DNA of 64,000 bases from Kineosporia sp. NBRC 101731. Its GTDB lineage: Bacteria > Actinomycetota > Actinomycetes > Actinomycetales > Kineosporiaceae. This document shows, one piece after another, positions 52,178-61,524 of this stretch. The stretch's first letter is position 1. Each line of letters begins with the position of its first letter. The notes below the pieces were generated by a model, which had not been told where the DNA came from, did not search any database, and saw only the letters and a program-made list of their open reading frames with translations. The stretch covers positions 496,001 to 560,000 of the forward strand of contig NZ_BSTC01000002.1 of the NCBI RefSeq assembly GCF_030269305.1, written 5' to 3'. The translations under genes were made by a program, and so were the position numbers.

Positions 52178-52464
52178 CACCCAGCCAGAAGAAGACCACG
52201 GACGACCCGCTGGAGAAGGCGGCGGCCGAAGCTGCCGCCCTCGACGCCGAACTGGCGGAGCTGTCCTACGAGCAGGCTCGCGACGAACTGGTCGGGGTGG
52301 TCCGGCGACTGGAGAGCGGGGCGGAGACGCTGGAGGAGTCGCTGGCTCTCTGGGAGCGGGGCGAGGCTCTGGCCCGGCGCTGCGAGACCTGGCTGGCCGG
52401 GGCGCAGGCCAAGCTGGACGCCCGGCTGCCCTCCGAGGCCGAGGCCGACCAGGACAGGCTCTAG
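52174..52464 (+). CDS. xseB: Exodeoxyribonuclease VII small subunit
   Basis: The 96-residue protein fits Exonuc_VII_S with [19 protein letters not shown] and [22 protein letters not shown] at 52174 overlaps the xseA stop (GTGA), which fixes the start. The N-terminus is Lys/Asp-rich and a bit longer than in E. coli XseB. Its stop overlaps the stop of the convergent TetR gene by 4 bases. Confidence 0.92.
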   Translation: MTPSQKKTTDDPLEKAAAEAAALDAELAELSYEQARDELVGVVRRLESGAETLEESLALWERGEALARRCETWLAGAQAKLDARLPSEAEADQDRL

Positions 52465-53021
52465 CTCAGCTGCGCTTGCACGGCCTTCTCGACCAGGGAG
52501 TCGACCTGGGTGTCGAGCCCGGCCGGTTCCAGCGTGAGGCCGGCCGCGAAGGTGGCGATGCCGTGCACGTGGGTCCAGATCAGCAGGCCGCGCTCGCGGG
52601 GATCGTCCACCGCCGGCGAGGCCTGCGCGACCATGGCCGCCATCGCGTCCAGCAGGGGCAGCCAGACCACGCGCAGCGAGTAGCCACTGCCCCGGTGCAG
52701 GTCGTGGCGGAAGATCAGGCGGAACATCTCCGGGCGGGCCTGCGCGAAGCCGACGTACTCGTGCGCCGCGACGCGCAGACGTTCCCGGGCCGGCTGCGGG
52801 CCGGTGAAGACCCGTTCCATCTGCGCCGTGAGATCGGTGAGACCAGACTTGGCGACGGCGGCGAGCAGGAGCTGGTGGGTGGGGAAGTAGCGCCGCGGGG
52901 CGCCGTGCGAAACCCCTGCCTGCCGGGCGATCTCGCGCAGACCCAGGCGATCGGGCCCGGTGCTCTCCAGCAGTTGCACGCCGACCTCGACCAGACGGTT
53001 CTCCAGCCCGGCCACCCTCAA
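52461..53021 (-). CDS. TetR family regulator in a plsC operon
   Basis: The 186-residue protein has the TetR DNA-binding domain (about 10-55, [20 protein letters not shown]) and a WHG-type C-terminal domain. Its start overlaps the plsC stop by 4 bases. It is the best candidate to bind the 23-base palindrome over the plsC start, so the operon may control itself. A ligand such as an acyl-CoA is plausible given the plsC neighbour. Confidence 0.87.
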   Translation of the reverse strand: MRVAGLENRLVEVGVQLLESTGPDRLGLREIARQAGVSHGAPRRYFPTHQLLLAAVAKSGLTDLTAQMERVFTGPQPARERLRVAAHEYVGFAQARPEMFRLIFRHDLHRGSGYSLRVVWLPLLDAMAAMVAQASPAVDDPRERGLLIWTHVHGIATFAAGLTLEPAGLDTQVDSLVEKAVQAQLS

Positions 53022-53713
53022 CCCACGGCTTTCTTCACCGCGGTCGCGTACACGTCAACGTATTCCTGCCCGCTGTGCGCCGCCAGGACACCCATCAGGT
53101 CGTCGGTGAGCTGGCGCACCGTCCGCCCGTCCCGATCCGGCCCCTTGGCCCCGGAAAGGTCCATCGGAGGGCAGAATTCAATGCACACCCGGCCCGGCCG
53201 CCAGATCCGCGAGCCGGGCGGGTTCACCCGGTCGGTACCGCGCAGAACCACCGGCACGATCGGTGCGCCGGTCGCCAGCGCCACCCGGACCGCACCGGTC
53301 CGGCCGCGGTGCAGACGCCCGTCCGGCGAGCGCGTCCCCTCCGGGAAGATGCCCCAGACACCGCCGTCGGCAAGAATTTTCACGGCTTGATCGAGAGAGG
53401 ACGCCGCCCGCGCCGGGTTCGCGCGGTCGACCGGGATCTGCCCGGCGCAGGTGAAGAACCAGCGCTGGAGCCGCCCCCGGGTGAAGTACTCGGACTTGGC
53501 CAGGAAGGTCACCCGTCGCCGGGCCACGAGGATGAGGAACAGTGAGTCGGAGAACGAGAGGTGATTGCCGGCCAGGATCACCGGGCCCTTCCGCGGCAGG
53601 TACTCCCGCCCCGTCACCACGGGCCGCCCGAAGAGCCACACGAACGGCGCCAGCACCGCCTTGAGCACCCTGAACACCACGCGCAGCCTCCGTACGATCG
53701 GTCGAGTAGACAT
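53018..53713 (-). CDS. 1-acyl-sn-glycerol-3-phosphate acyltransferase family protein
   Basis: The 231-residue PlsC-type enzyme has a membrane helix near the N-terminus, the acyltransferase motif NHLSFSD (HX4D) and FPEGTRSPDGR. It should esterify the sn-2 position of lysophosphatidic acid in phospholipid synthesis, at the cell membrane. It is co-transcribed with a downstream TetR gene. The ATG at 53713 lies at the centre of a perfect 23-base inverted repeat. Confidence 0.9.
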   Translation of the reverse strand: MSTRPIVRRLRVVFRVLKAVLAPFVWLFGRPVVTGREYLPRKGPVILAGNHLSFSDSLFLILVARRRVTFLAKSEYFTRGRLQRWFFTCAGQIPVDRANPARAASSLDQAVKILADGGVWGIFPEGTRSPDGRLHRGRTGAVRVALATGAPIVPVVLRGTDRVNPPGSRIWRPGRVCIEFCPPMDLSGAKGPDRDGRTVRQLTDDLMGVLAAHSGQEYVDVYATAVKKAVG

Positions 53714-53724
53714 TGTCTACTCGA
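53702..53724. promoter_or_regulatory. Perfect palindrome over the plsC start codon
   Basis: TCGAGTAGACA and TGTCTACTCGA flank one central base, which is the A of the ATG. This is the best palindrome in this part of the window and fits an operator of the TetR protein encoded in the same operon. Confidence 0.7.
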
Positions 53725-53783
53725 GTTCGTGAGCGAGGACAAGGCCCCGGGGAAGGAGGGGATGGAAGTGAGCGAAAGGGGGG

Positions 53784-54413
53784 TTACTTCAGGGCAGCGG
53801 CTACGGCCGTGGCGAACTGGTCCATCTCGATCTCGGCGGCGGTGCCGGTGACGATGGTGGTGATGTCGTCGTCACCACGGTGGACCAGGCTGATGGTGCC
53901 GCGGTCGGTGCGACTGCGCACGACCCACTCGACCCCGCCGATGGTCTCGGTGCCGGTCTCCTTGCCGTCGGTGACCTGCCGGGACTCCCAGGCCTTGGTG
54001 ACGTTCCGGGCCTGCTGCACCCCGGCGTAGGTGCCGCTCGGCGTGGTGTAGGTCAGCTGCCAGGTGGCGATGTTGTTGGTGGTGCCGCTCTCCAGGCCGG
54101 CGGCGCGCGGCGTCCAGCCCTGCGGCACGTCCGGCTGCACCGGGGCGAAACCCACCGAGGGCTGAGCGCCGAGGGCGGCCGAGGCGACGTTGATGTCACG
54201 GGTGGGGATCTGGTTGGGGTGCGGCACGAGCAGCAGCAGGACGAGCACGATGCCGACGATGACCGCCATCGAGATGATCATGTCGCGCGGGCGGGTACTC
54301 ATGGACGCGCGGCGGTGCTCCGCACTGCGGTCCGCCGCCGACCCGACGACCTGCGCCGGTGCCGCTTCCTGGGGGGACGAGGCCGGTGTGCTGGTGCTGG
54401 GCGTCTCGGTCAC
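53784..54413 (-). CDS. DUF4245 membrane-anchored protein
   Basis: The protein has a Ser/Thr/Ala-rich N-terminus, one membrane helix (about residues 45-63) and an extracellular DUF4245 domain with GWTPRAAGLESGTTNN, GVEWVVRSRTDRGTI and FATAVAAAL at its end. The family has no known function but lies next to glpX, fumarase and exonuclease VII in many actinobacteria, as here. The GTG at 54413 (MTETPSTSTP) is preferred over the frame start at 54467. Confidence 0.8.
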   Translation of the reverse strand: MTETPSTSTPASSPQEAAPAQVVGSAADRSAEHRRASMSTRPRDMIISMAVIVGIVLVLLLLVPHPNQIPTRDINVASAALGAQPSVGFAPVQPDVPQGWTPRAAGLESGTTNNIATWQLTYTTPSGTYAGVQQARNVTKAWESRQVTDGKETGTETIGGVEWVVRSRTDRGTISLVHRGDDDITTIVTGTAAEIEMDQFATAVAAALK

Positions 54414-54562
54414 GCCTCTATGGTCGCGCCCTCGACCCGTAAACGCGCAACCGGGTGCTCCCGACACACCCCGGGTCGATCTTTCCTGGGTTTTTGCGGG
54501 TGCCGGTGGCCTTAGCCTGGTGCGGGGCTCAAGGGTGGCCCCGTGATCGCGAGGAGGCGGCG

Positions 54563-55483
54563 TTGGACGAGGTTCTGGTCATCGGTGAGGCTCTGGTCGA
54601 CATCGTTCATGCGCCGGGGCGACCCCCGGTGGAGCATCCCGGGGGCAGCCCCGCCAACGTGGCGCTCGGCCTGGCCCGGCTCGGGGTCGGCACCCGATTG
54701 CTGACCCGGATCGGGGACGATGCGCGGGGCCGTTCGATCGTCGATCACCTGCGGGGTTCCGGTGTGGAACTGGCCGAGGGGTCGATCACGCCGGACGCGA
54801 CGTCCACCGCTACCGCGCGGCTGGACGCCGAGGGGGTCGCCAGCTACGACTTCGCACTGCGCTGGGCCCTGTCTGACATCGTTGTCAGCTCTGGCACCAG
54901 GGCCATTCACACCGGCTCGATCGCGGCCACCCTCTCCCCCGGCGGCGAGGACGTGCTGCGGCTGGTCGAGGAGAATGCCGGGCGCGCCGTGATCTCGTAC
55001 GACCCGAACGCCCGGCCCGCACTGATGGGCTCGCGGGAGGCCGCACGGGAGCGGATCGAGCGCATCGTGCGGGCTGCGGACGTGGTCAAGGTCAGTGACG
55101 AGGACCTGGAATGGCTCACCCCCGGCGCCGATCCGATGCAGGTCATCGAGGCCTGGCGAGCCAGTGGCCCGGCGCTGGTCGTGCTCACCCGCGGGGGCGA
55201 GGGCGCGGTCGGGGTCACGGCCACCGGTGTCGTGGAGGTCGCCGCCCCGAAGATCACCGTGGCGGACACGGTCGGCGCCGGCGACTCGCTGATGAGTGGG
55301 CTGCTGCACGGCCTCGACCGGGCCGGCCTGCTCCACCCCGCCACGATCGGACAGCTACGTACGCAACCGGCCGAGAACCTCGTCCCCCTGCTGGCCCATG
55401 CCGTGAAGATCGCCGCCTACACCTGCACGCAGGCCGGCGCCCAGCCCCCGACCCTCAAGGAGCTGGACGCCTACCGGCCCTGA
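54563..55483 (+). CDS. PfkB family carbohydrate kinase
   Basis: The 306-residue protein has PfkB signature 1 (GGSPANVALGLARLGVGTRL) and signature 2 with the catalytic Asp in DTVGAGDSLMSGLL. It phosphorylates a sugar such as fructose or a ribo-/tagatose-type substrate using ATP. TTG at 54563 is supported by GAGGAGG 5 bases upstream, and the homology starts there. It sits where glpX is often found in relatives. It ends convergently with fumarase, with an intergenic palindrome between. Confidence 0.88.
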   Translation: MDEVLVIGEALVDIVHAPGRPPVEHPGGSPANVALGLARLGVGTRLLTRIGDDARGRSIVDHLRGSGVELAEGSITPDATSTATARLDAEGVASYDFALRWALSDIVVSSGTRAIHTGSIAATLSPGGEDVLRLVEENAGRAVISYDPNARPALMGSREAARERIERIVRAADVVKVSDEDLEWLTPGADPMQVIEAWRASGPALVVLTRGGEGAVGVTATGVVEVAAPKITVADTVGAGDSLMSGLLHGLDRAGLLHPATIGQLRTQPAENLVPLLAHAVKIAAYTCTQAGAQPPTLKELDAYRP

Positions 55484-55510
55484 TGCGGTGACCACGATGG
55501 TCGGCCGCCT

Positions 55511-55576
55511 CCTGGTTCGTGATCATGCCGTTCCTCCCCGGCCGGAGGCTGGGGGATGACATGATCACGAACCAGG
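55511..55576. repeat. Intergenic palindromic repeat, copy 4
   Basis: Exact 17-base arms CCTGGTTCGTGATCATG and CATGATCACGAACCAGG flank a GC-rich loop with an inner CTCCCCGG segment. It separates the convergent PfkB and fumarase genes. The GTGATCATG core is shared with the other copies, but the inner TTCTAGAA palindrome is missing. Confidence 0.75.
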
Positions 55577-55603
55577 GAGCTCCGGTGAACAGGCCTGGCT
55601 GCG

Positions 55604-57298
55604 TCAGCGGACCTCGAGCCCGGGACGGCGCTGGATCGTCATCGCCATCGGCTTGGTGACCTCGGCGAAGAAGTCGTTGCCCTTGTCGTCCACGACGATG
55701 AAGGCCGGGAAGTCCTCGACCTCGATCTTCCAGACGGCCTCCATGCCCAGCTCGGCGTACTCCAGCACCTCGACCTTGCGGATGCAGTCCTGCGCCAGGC
55801 GGGCGGCCGGCCCACCGATCGAGCCCAGGTAGAAGCCTCCGTGCGTGGCACACGCCGAGGTGACCGCGCCGGAGCGGTTTCCCTTGGCCAGCATCACCAT
55901 CGAGCCGCCGGCCGCCTGGAACTGCTCGACGTAGCTGTCCATCCGGCCCGCGGTGGTGGGCCCGAACGAGCCGGACGCGTAGCCCTCGGGGGTCTTGGCC
56001 GGGCCGGCGTAGTAAACCGCGTGATCGCGCAGGTAGGACGGCATCTCCTCACCGGCGTCCAGACGCTCCTTGATCTTGGCGTGCGCGATGTCGCGCGCCA
56101 CCACCAGCGGGCCCGACAGCGAGAGCCGCGTCTTCACCGGATAGCGGGACAGCTCGGCGCGAATCTCGGCCATCGGCCGGTTCAGGTCGATCTCGACTGC
56201 GTCGTCACCGGAGTCGTTCAGGTGCTCGTCGGTGGTCTCGGGCAGGTAGTGCGCCGGATCGGTCTCCAGCTGCTCCAGGAAGATGCCCTCGGCGGTGATC
56301 TTGCCGAGCACCTGACGGTCGGCGCTGCACGACACCGCGATGGCCACCGGGCAGGAGGCACCGTGCCGGGGGAGCCGTACCACCCGCACGTCGTGGCAGA
56401 AGTACTTGCCACCGAACTGCGCGCCGATGCCGAACTGCCGGGTCAGCTCCAGCACCTGCAGTTCCAGATCCAGGTCGCGGAAGGCGTGGCCGGTCGCCGA
56501 ACCTGACGTCGGAAGGTTGTCGAGATACTTGGCGCTCGCGTACTTGGCCGTCTTCAGGGCGAATTCGGCACTCGTGCCGCCGACCACGATGGCCAGGTGG
56601 TAGGGCGGGCAGGCGGCGGTGCCGAGCGAACGCAGCTTCTCGTCCAGGAACTTCATCATCCCGGCCGGGTTCAGCACCGCCTTGGTCTCCTGGAACAGGA
56701 ACGACTTGTTGGCACTGCCACCGCCCTTGGCCATGAACAGGAACTTGTAGACGGCCTCGTGACCGGGCTCGGTGTCGGAGTACAGCTCGATCTGGGCCGG
56801 GAGATTGGTGCCGGTGTTCTTCTCGTCCCACATCGTCAGTGGCGCCATCTGCGAATACCGCAGGTTGAGACGGGTGTAGGCGTTGTGGATCCCCCGGCTG
56901 AGGGCCTCCTCGTCGGAGACCGCCCCCGGGGAGGTGAGCACCTGCGTCCCCCGTTTGCCCATCACGATCGCGGTGCCCGTGTCCTGGCACATCGGCAGGA
57001 TGCCGCCCGCCGCCACATTCGCGTTGCGCAGCAGGTCGAGGGCCACGAACCGATCGTTGGGGCTGGCCTCGGGATCGTCGAGAATGCGCGCCAGCTGGGC
57101 CAGGTGGGCCGGGCGCAGGTAGTGCGCGATGTCGTGCATGGCGGTGTCGGCGAGCAGGGCGAGCGCATCGGGCGACACCTCGAGGAACTGCCGGCCGGCG
57201 GCCTCGATCGTGCGGACCCCGTCGTTGCTCAGCAGCCGGTAGGGCGTCTGGGTGTCCGGGGTCGTGGGAAGCAGATCGGAGTACGCGAACTCAGCCAT
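55604..57298 (-). CDS. Fumarate hydratase class I (iron-sulfur)
   Basis: The 564-residue single-chain class I fumarase has the N-terminal domain with [28 protein letters not shown] and cluster cysteines (also in [12 protein letters not shown] and GFYLGSIGG), and the C-terminal beta domain with [19 protein letters not shown]. It interconverts fumarate and malate and is oxygen-sensitive. A class II fumarase gene lies 2.6 kb away. The upstream membrane gene is 35 bases apart and may share its transcript. Confidence 0.93.
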   Translation of the reverse strand: MAEFAYSDLLPTTPDTQTPYRLLSNDGVRTIEAAGRQFLEVSPDALALLADTAMHDIAHYLRPAHLAQLARILDDPEASPNDRFVALDLLRNANVAAGGILPMCQDTGTAIVMGKRGTQVLTSPGAVSDEEALSRGIHNAYTRLNLRYSQMAPLTMWDEKNTGTNLPAQIELYSDTEPGHEAVYKFLFMAKGGGSANKSFLFQETKAVLNPAGMMKFLDEKLRSLGTAACPPYHLAIVVGGTSAEFALKTAKYASAKYLDNLPTSGSATGHAFRDLDLELQVLELTRQFGIGAQFGGKYFCHDVRVVRLPRHGASCPVAIAVSCSADRQVLGKITAEGIFLEQLETDPAHYLPETTDEHLNDSGDDAVEIDLNRPMAEIRAELSRYPVKTRLSLSGPLVVARDIAHAKIKERLDAGEEMPSYLRDHAVYYAGPAKTPEGYASGSFGPTTAGRMDSYVEQFQAAGGSMVMLAKGNRSGAVTSACATHGGFYLGSIGGPAARLAQDCIRKVEVLEYAELGMEAVWKIEVEDFPAFIVVDDKGNDFFAEVTKPMAMTIQRRPGLEVR

Positions 57299-57333
57299 GC
57301 CAAATACTAAGCACCGAGGAGGACTCGTTGCTG

Positions 57334-58467
57334 TCAGACCGGCGCGGCGACCACGGTGATGACGCGGTCGATCTCCTCGATGATGGCCCGGGTCGGGGCA
57401 CCGGACGAGGCGATCCGGCGGATCTCCAGCAGCTTGTTCAGGGTGGCCCGGTCGGCCTGGGCCAGTACTTCCTCGGCCCGCTTCTCGGCCAGCTCCCGCT
57501 CGGCCTGCTCCCGGTTCACCGCTCCCCCGTTGAACAGCGTCTCCATCGCCGCCATCACCCGGGTCAGCATGCTGTGGACGGCGTCGGCGGCAAACCCACC
57601 GAGCAGGGCGATCGCGGGCCGGGCCAGCCCGGACAGCGCGTCACCCCCGTTGCCCAGCGGGATCAGCTCGGCGATCACCAGCCCCGCGGCCATCCCGAGC
57701 AGGATGCGCTGCAGGAAGGTGTGGTCGAACTCGGGGTCGTAGCTGCCCCGGGCGACCTCGCGGCCCGCGCGGTAGAGCGCGGTCAGGCCGGCCCCGAGCG
57801 CCGCGGCCGCGAGCAGGAAGAGCTCGCGCAACAACAGGGACCCGAATGCCGGGTCGCTGTCGCCCAGCCCGGTGCCCGCACTCGCCTGACGGGCCTGCGG
57901 AACGGCCGCCAGCAGCACGAAGGTCACCAGGAAGACCAGCGTCGCCGTCATCAGCCAGCGCACCAGGGGAACGGTGCTGCCGGCCGGGCTGATACCCGCG
58001 AAGACCAGACCCTTGAGGCCTTTCCGGTCGCGCGCCGGGTGCCCGCCCGAGGGACGGGACTGGCGGGGGATCCGGCCGCTGAGCCGGATCGGACGACGCC
58101 CCTCGCGGTAACCGTGCAGCAGTTCGAGCGTCGCCGGGCGGGCCGGGGCCACGATCCGGCTCAGCTCCCGGTGGGCACGGACCAGGGACTCGGTCGCCAG
58201 CATGCGGTCGGCCTCGCTCGGAGCGGTGTTCCAGCCGTCGGAGTTGAGGTCGACGACCGTACCCATCGTGTGCTGGTCACGGACGGCCTCGAACATCCAC
58301 GCCTGCGGCGCGGGGGTCAGTCCCAGATCGAGTACGTGGGCGAGCATCACCTCGACCTGCCTGCGCAGGCGCTCGACTTCCTGTCCCTTACCGGCCTCGA
58401 TGTTTCCGAGGGCGGTCAGTGTTGTCTCGGGAACCACCACGACCCCTTTCACAGGCTCTGAGATCAC
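57334..58467 (-). CDS. Hypothetical membrane protein with coiled coil
   Basis: The 377-residue protein starts at a GTG and has a soluble N-terminal half (a coiled coil near 20-45), two or three membrane segments (about 170-192, 218-235 and 265-300) and a C-terminal helix rich in Glu/Ala with [19 protein letters not shown]. No known domain is recognised. It lies upstream of the class I fumarase gene, so a shared transcript is likely. A membrane-stress or scaffold function is possible but unproven. Confidence 0.7.
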   Translation of the reverse strand: MISEPVKGVVVVPETTLTALGNIEAGKGQEVERLRRQVEVMLAHVLDLGLTPAPQAWMFEAVRDQHTMGTVVDLNSDGWNTAPSEADRMLATESLVRAHRELSRIVAPARPATLELLHGYREGRRPIRLSGRIPRQSRPSGGHPARDRKGLKGLVFAGISPAGSTVPLVRWLMTATLVFLVTFVLLAAVPQARQASAGTGLGDSDPAFGSLLLRELFLLAAAALGAGLTALYRAGREVARGSYDPEFDHTFLQRILLGMAAGLVIAELIPLGNGGDALSGLARPAIALLGGFAADAVHSMLTRVMAAMETLFNGGAVNREQAERELAEKRAEEVLAQADRATLNKLLEIRRIASSGAPTRAIIEEIDRVITVVAAPV

Positions 58468-58657
58468 TGAAAGTAAGGGATTGGTAGCGGATTGTTTCGC
58501 ATCTTTAGGGTGGCAGGACGAAAGTAGGGTGTTCGGTCCACACCTGTATCCCCCTGGTCAGCCCCTCCACAAAGGTCCCGGGTCGCCCCAACTGCAACCC
58601 TGAACACCTGCAGCCACGCACGCCACCAGATCTGAGCGTGGGAAACCGCGCTTCGCG

Positions 58658-58730
58658 GCGTGTCACCCTCCGCGTGTCACCAGCGGGGGTGACGCGGTGC
58701 GCGCGTCGCAATCCGGCGTGTCGGCGTGTC
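58658..58730. repeat. Four direct GCGTGTC repeats in a divergent gap
   Basis: GCGTGTC occurs at 58658-58664, 58672-58678, 58716-58722 and 58724-58730 in the 420-base gap between the membrane protein gene and carbonic anhydrase. No gene lies in the gap. The repeats could be binding sites for a regulator. Confidence 0.4.
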
Positions 58731-58887
58731 GCGCACCCAACCGGCACTCTCTGCGCGATTCCTCGGACTCCAGCGATCCCGGAGCGGACGTCGATCGCTG
58801 CGTGATAGCTCACCGTGAATAGATGCCTGCCGAGCGGAGGGGACACAATGACCTCCGGCCCCGGCAGTAACCGGGCTCCAGGAAGGT

Positions 58888-59574
58888 GTGGGTAGAGACA
58901 TGGGAACGACCGACCGCCCGGACGAGACCGGCGGCATGGATGGCGCGGATGACGTCATGCCGGACGCAGCGGGCAGCCTGGCCGAGCTTCTGGCCGGTAA
59001 TCAGCGCTTCGTGCTGGACGACGCCGCCCACCCGAACCAGGACGTGCACCGGCGGGCCACGCTCACCGGTGGCCAGCGTCCGTTCGCCCTGATCTTCGGT
59101 TGCGCCGACTCCCGCGTGGCCGCCGAGATCATTTTCGACCAGGGGCTGGGTGACCTCTTCGTGGTGCGCACCGCCGGCCACGCCGTGGACAACGCCGTGC
59201 TGGGCTCGATCGAGTTCGGCGTCGATCTCCTGGGCATCCCGCTGGTGATCGTGCTCGGGCACGACGGCTGCGGCGCGGTGAAGGCCACGATGGAGGCCCA
59301 CGACAGCGGCAACATGCCCTCGGGTTACCTGCGCACGGTGGTCGAGATGCTCAGTTCCAGCGTGATCAACGCCCGCCGGGCCGGCCACGGTGACGTCAAC
59401 GCCATCGTCGCCGAGCACTCGGTGCAGGTGGCACGGGAACTGCCGGAACGATCCAGCGTGATCGGGCGCCGGGTCGCCGACGGCCGGCTGGCGATCGTCG
59501 CGATGGAGTACGCCCTCTCCGACGGTGCCGTGCAGGTACTCAGCAGCACGATCGCAGACCCCGCGCCGATCTGA
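58888..59574 (+). CDS. Beta-class carbonic anhydrase
   Basis: The 228-residue enzyme has the beta-CA zinc ligands C72, H125 and C128, in CADSR and GHDGCGA, with the D74-R76 dyad. It converts CO2 and bicarbonate in the cytoplasm. The start is either GTG 58888 or ATG 58900; both have weak sites and the ATG is the more likely mature form. Beta-CA may support carboxylations near the TCA cycle genes. The hairpin 24 bases downstream ends the transcript. Confidence 0.9.
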   Translation: MGRDMGTTDRPDETGGMDGADDVMPDAAGSLAELLAGNQRFVLDDAAHPNQDVHRRATLTGGQRPFALIFGCADSRVAAEIIFDQGLGDLFVVRTAGHAVDNAVLGSIEFGVDLLGIPLVIVLGHDGCGAVKATMEAHDSGNMPSGYLRTVVEMLSSSVINARRAGHGDVNAIVAEHSVQVARELPERSSVIGRRVADGRLAIVAMEYALSDGAVQVLSSTIADPAPI

Positions 59575-59597
59575 AGTGACCCGAACTCCCGAGCCCG

Positions 59598-59629
59598 TCA
59601 CTCAGAGCAATTTCGATAGCTTTGAGTGA
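59598..59629 (+). terminator. Terminator after carbonic anhydrase
   Basis: TCACTCAGAGC and GCTTTGAGTGA pair with one mismatch around a 10-base loop. Confidence 0.6.
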
Positions 59630-59805
59630 TGGGCTTGAGGACGCGGGTGGCTTCCCTTCCCGGGGACGCGGGCCACGAGGCAGTGGGTCAGTCGCTCCTG
59701 ATCGCGGGGGTCGGCGTGGGAGCGCTGGCCGCGGCGGCGCTGGGCCGGTCGGTGGTGCACGACCTGACCTCGTTCATGACCCAGCTGACGCCTTTCGTCC
59801 CGTAA
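59629..59805 (+). CDS. Possible small membrane protein
   Basis: A 58-residue frame (ATG 59629 to TAA 59803-59805) has high third-position GC and a central hydrophobic stretch (SLLIAGVGVGALAAAALG), enough for one membrane helix. There is no ribosome site, so it would have to be leaderless, and it begins at the end of the terminator hairpin. It is not recognised. It could also be a non-coding frame in a repeat-rich spacer. Confidence 0.35.
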   Translation: MGLRTRVASLPGDAGHEAVGQSLLIAGVGVGALAAAALGRSVVHDLTSFMTQLTPFVP

Positions 59806-59814
59806 AAAAACCTT

Positions 59815-59852
59815 TCCGTGATCATGCAAAATCTCCCCGGAGTTCTAGAACT
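59815..59852. repeat. Intergenic palindromic repeat, copy 2 (half element)
   Basis: TCCGTGATCATGCAAAATCT plus CCCC and AGTTCTAGAACT are nearly identical to the left arm of copy 1, but the right arm is missing. It lies just before the fumC promoter region. Confidence 0.7.
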
Positions 59853-59925
59853 CTCGATCGGGCCGAGAGGTCAGGAGCCCCACCCCGGGTGGCTGTGACC
59901 CGGCGGGCGGGGCGAGGATCGGGGC

Positions 59926-61317
59926 ATGGCCAATGAAGACATGCGCGTCGAGCACGACACGATGGGTGAGGTCCGGGTTCCCGCCCAGGCCCTGTGGGGA
60001 GCCCAGACCCAGCGGGCCGTGGACAATTTCCCGATCAGCGGGGTGCGGATCGACCCGGCGGTGATCTCCGCCCTGGCGTACATCAAGGCCTCGGCGGCGC
60101 GGGTGAACGCCGAGCTCGGGGTGGTGCCCGCCGACATCGCCGAGGCCGTGGCGACCGCCGCCGCCCGCATCGCCGGGGGTGAGTACGCCGACCAGTTCCC
60201 GATCGACGTGTTCCAGACCGGCTCCGGCACCTCGACGAACATGAACGTCAACGAGGTCGTGGCCACCCTGGCGAGCCGTGAGCTCGGCTCCACGGTGCAC
60301 CCGAACGACCACGTCAACGCCTCCCAGTCGTCCAACGACACCGTACCGACGGCCGTGCACGTGGCCGCGGCCGGCGCCACGGTGAACGACCTGCTGCCGG
60401 CGCTCGACCAGCTCGCGACCTCGTTCGAGAACCTGTCCGCCCGCACGCAGCACGTGGTGAAGGCCGGGCGCACCCACCTGATGGACGCCACTCCCGTCAC
60501 CCTCGGACAGGAGTTCGGCGGGCACGCGGCTCAGGTGCGACGCGGCATCGAGCGGATCATCGACACCCTCCCCCGCGTCGTCGAGGTTCCCCTGGGCGGC
60601 ACCGCGACCGGCACCGGCATCAACACTCCGCCCGGGTTCGCCGTCGGGGTGATTGCGGATCTGTCTGTCAGCACTGGCCTTCCGATTACCGAGGCCCGGG
60701 ACCATTTCGAGGCCCACGGTTCTCGAGATGCCCTGGTCGAGCTTTCCGGTGCGCTGCGGGTTCTCGCGGTCAGTCTGACGAAGATCTGCAACGACCTACG
60801 CTGGATGTCGTCCGGCCCGAACGCCGGCCTGGGCGAGATCCACCTCCCCGACCTGCAGCCCGGATCGTCGATCATGCCGGGCAAGGTGAACCCGGTGATC
60901 CCCGAGGCGGTGCTGCAGATCTGCGCCCAGGTGATCGGCCACGACGCCACCCTGGCCTGGGCCGGGGCCAGCGGGAACTTCGAGCTGAACGTGATGGTGC
61001 CAGTGATCTCCCGTTCGCTGCTGGAGCAGATCCGGCTCCTGACAAGGGGTTCCGCGCTCCTGGCGGAACGTGTGGTGGACGGCGTCGAGCCGGACGAGCG
61101 CCGCGCCCGCGAGCTGGCCGAGTCCTCCCCCGCCATCGTCACCCCGCTGGCGCGCCCCCTGGGCTACGAGGCGGCTGCGAAGATCGCCAAACACGCCGTG
61201 GCCGAACGGATCACGATCAAGGCGGCGGCCATTGCCCTGGGTGTGGTGGAACGCGGCGAGCTGACGGAGGACGAGCTGGACCGGCTGCTCGACGTGAGCA
61301 CGATGACCCACCCCTGA
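59926..61317 (+). CDS. fumC: Fumarate hydratase class II
   Basis: The 463-residue protein is of the fumarase/aspartase superfamily with GSGTSTNMN near residue 100, the His/Ser-containing TPVTLGQE region and the signature [11 protein letters not shown]. It makes malate from fumarate without a cluster, so it is oxygen-stable. The ATG at 59926 has GAGG upstream. The coexistence of class I and class II fumarases here is unusual and may reflect oxygen or iron conditions. Confidence 0.94.
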   Translation: MANEDMRVEHDTMGEVRVPAQALWGAQTQRAVDNFPISGVRIDPAVISALAYIKASAARVNAELGVVPADIAEAVATAAARIAGGEYADQFPIDVFQTGSGTSTNMNVNEVVATLASRELGSTVHPNDHVNASQSSNDTVPTAVHVAAAGATVNDLLPALDQLATSFENLSARTQHVVKAGRTHLMDATPVTLGQEFGGHAAQVRRGIERIIDTLPRVVEVPLGGTATGTGINTPPGFAVGVIADLSVSTGLPITEARDHFEAHGSRDALVELSGALRVLAVSLTKICNDLRWMSSGPNAGLGEIHLPDLQPGSSIMPGKVNPVIPEAVLQICAQVIGHDATLAWAGASGNFELNVMVPVISRSLLEQIRLLTRGSALLAERVVDGVEPDERRARELAESSPAIVTPLARPLGYEAAAKIAKHAVAERITIKAAAIALGVVERGELTEDELDRLLDVSTMTHP

Positions 61318-61333
61318 CGCTCCCCTTTTCTTG

Positions 61334-61449
61334 TTCGTGATCATGCAAATCCCCCAACCTTCGGCCGGGAGGTACCCCCACTCCCCGGCGTTCTAGAACT
61401 CAGGGCAGAGGAGTTCTAGAACTCTGGGGAGGTTTGGCATGATCACGGA
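61334..61449. repeat. Intergenic palindromic repeat, copy 3
   Basis: An inverted repeat with the GTGATCATGCAAA arm, an extra GC-rich insert, two TTCTAGAA palindromes and a right arm ending GCATGATCACG. It lies between the convergent fumC and transglycosylase-like genes. Confidence 0.75.
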
Positions 61450-61524
61450 AGGCTTATTGGGGGGTGACGCGAAGACGGCGCCCCTCGGCAGGAGGGGCGC
61501 CGTCTTGTGGGTCGTGCGAAGAAC

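Noticed and set aside
57328-58461. 377-residue plus-strand frame opposite the membrane protein gene
   Set aside because: Same length but antisense, with His/Gly/Gln/Arg bias and no helices. The minus frame has GTG start and membrane segments.
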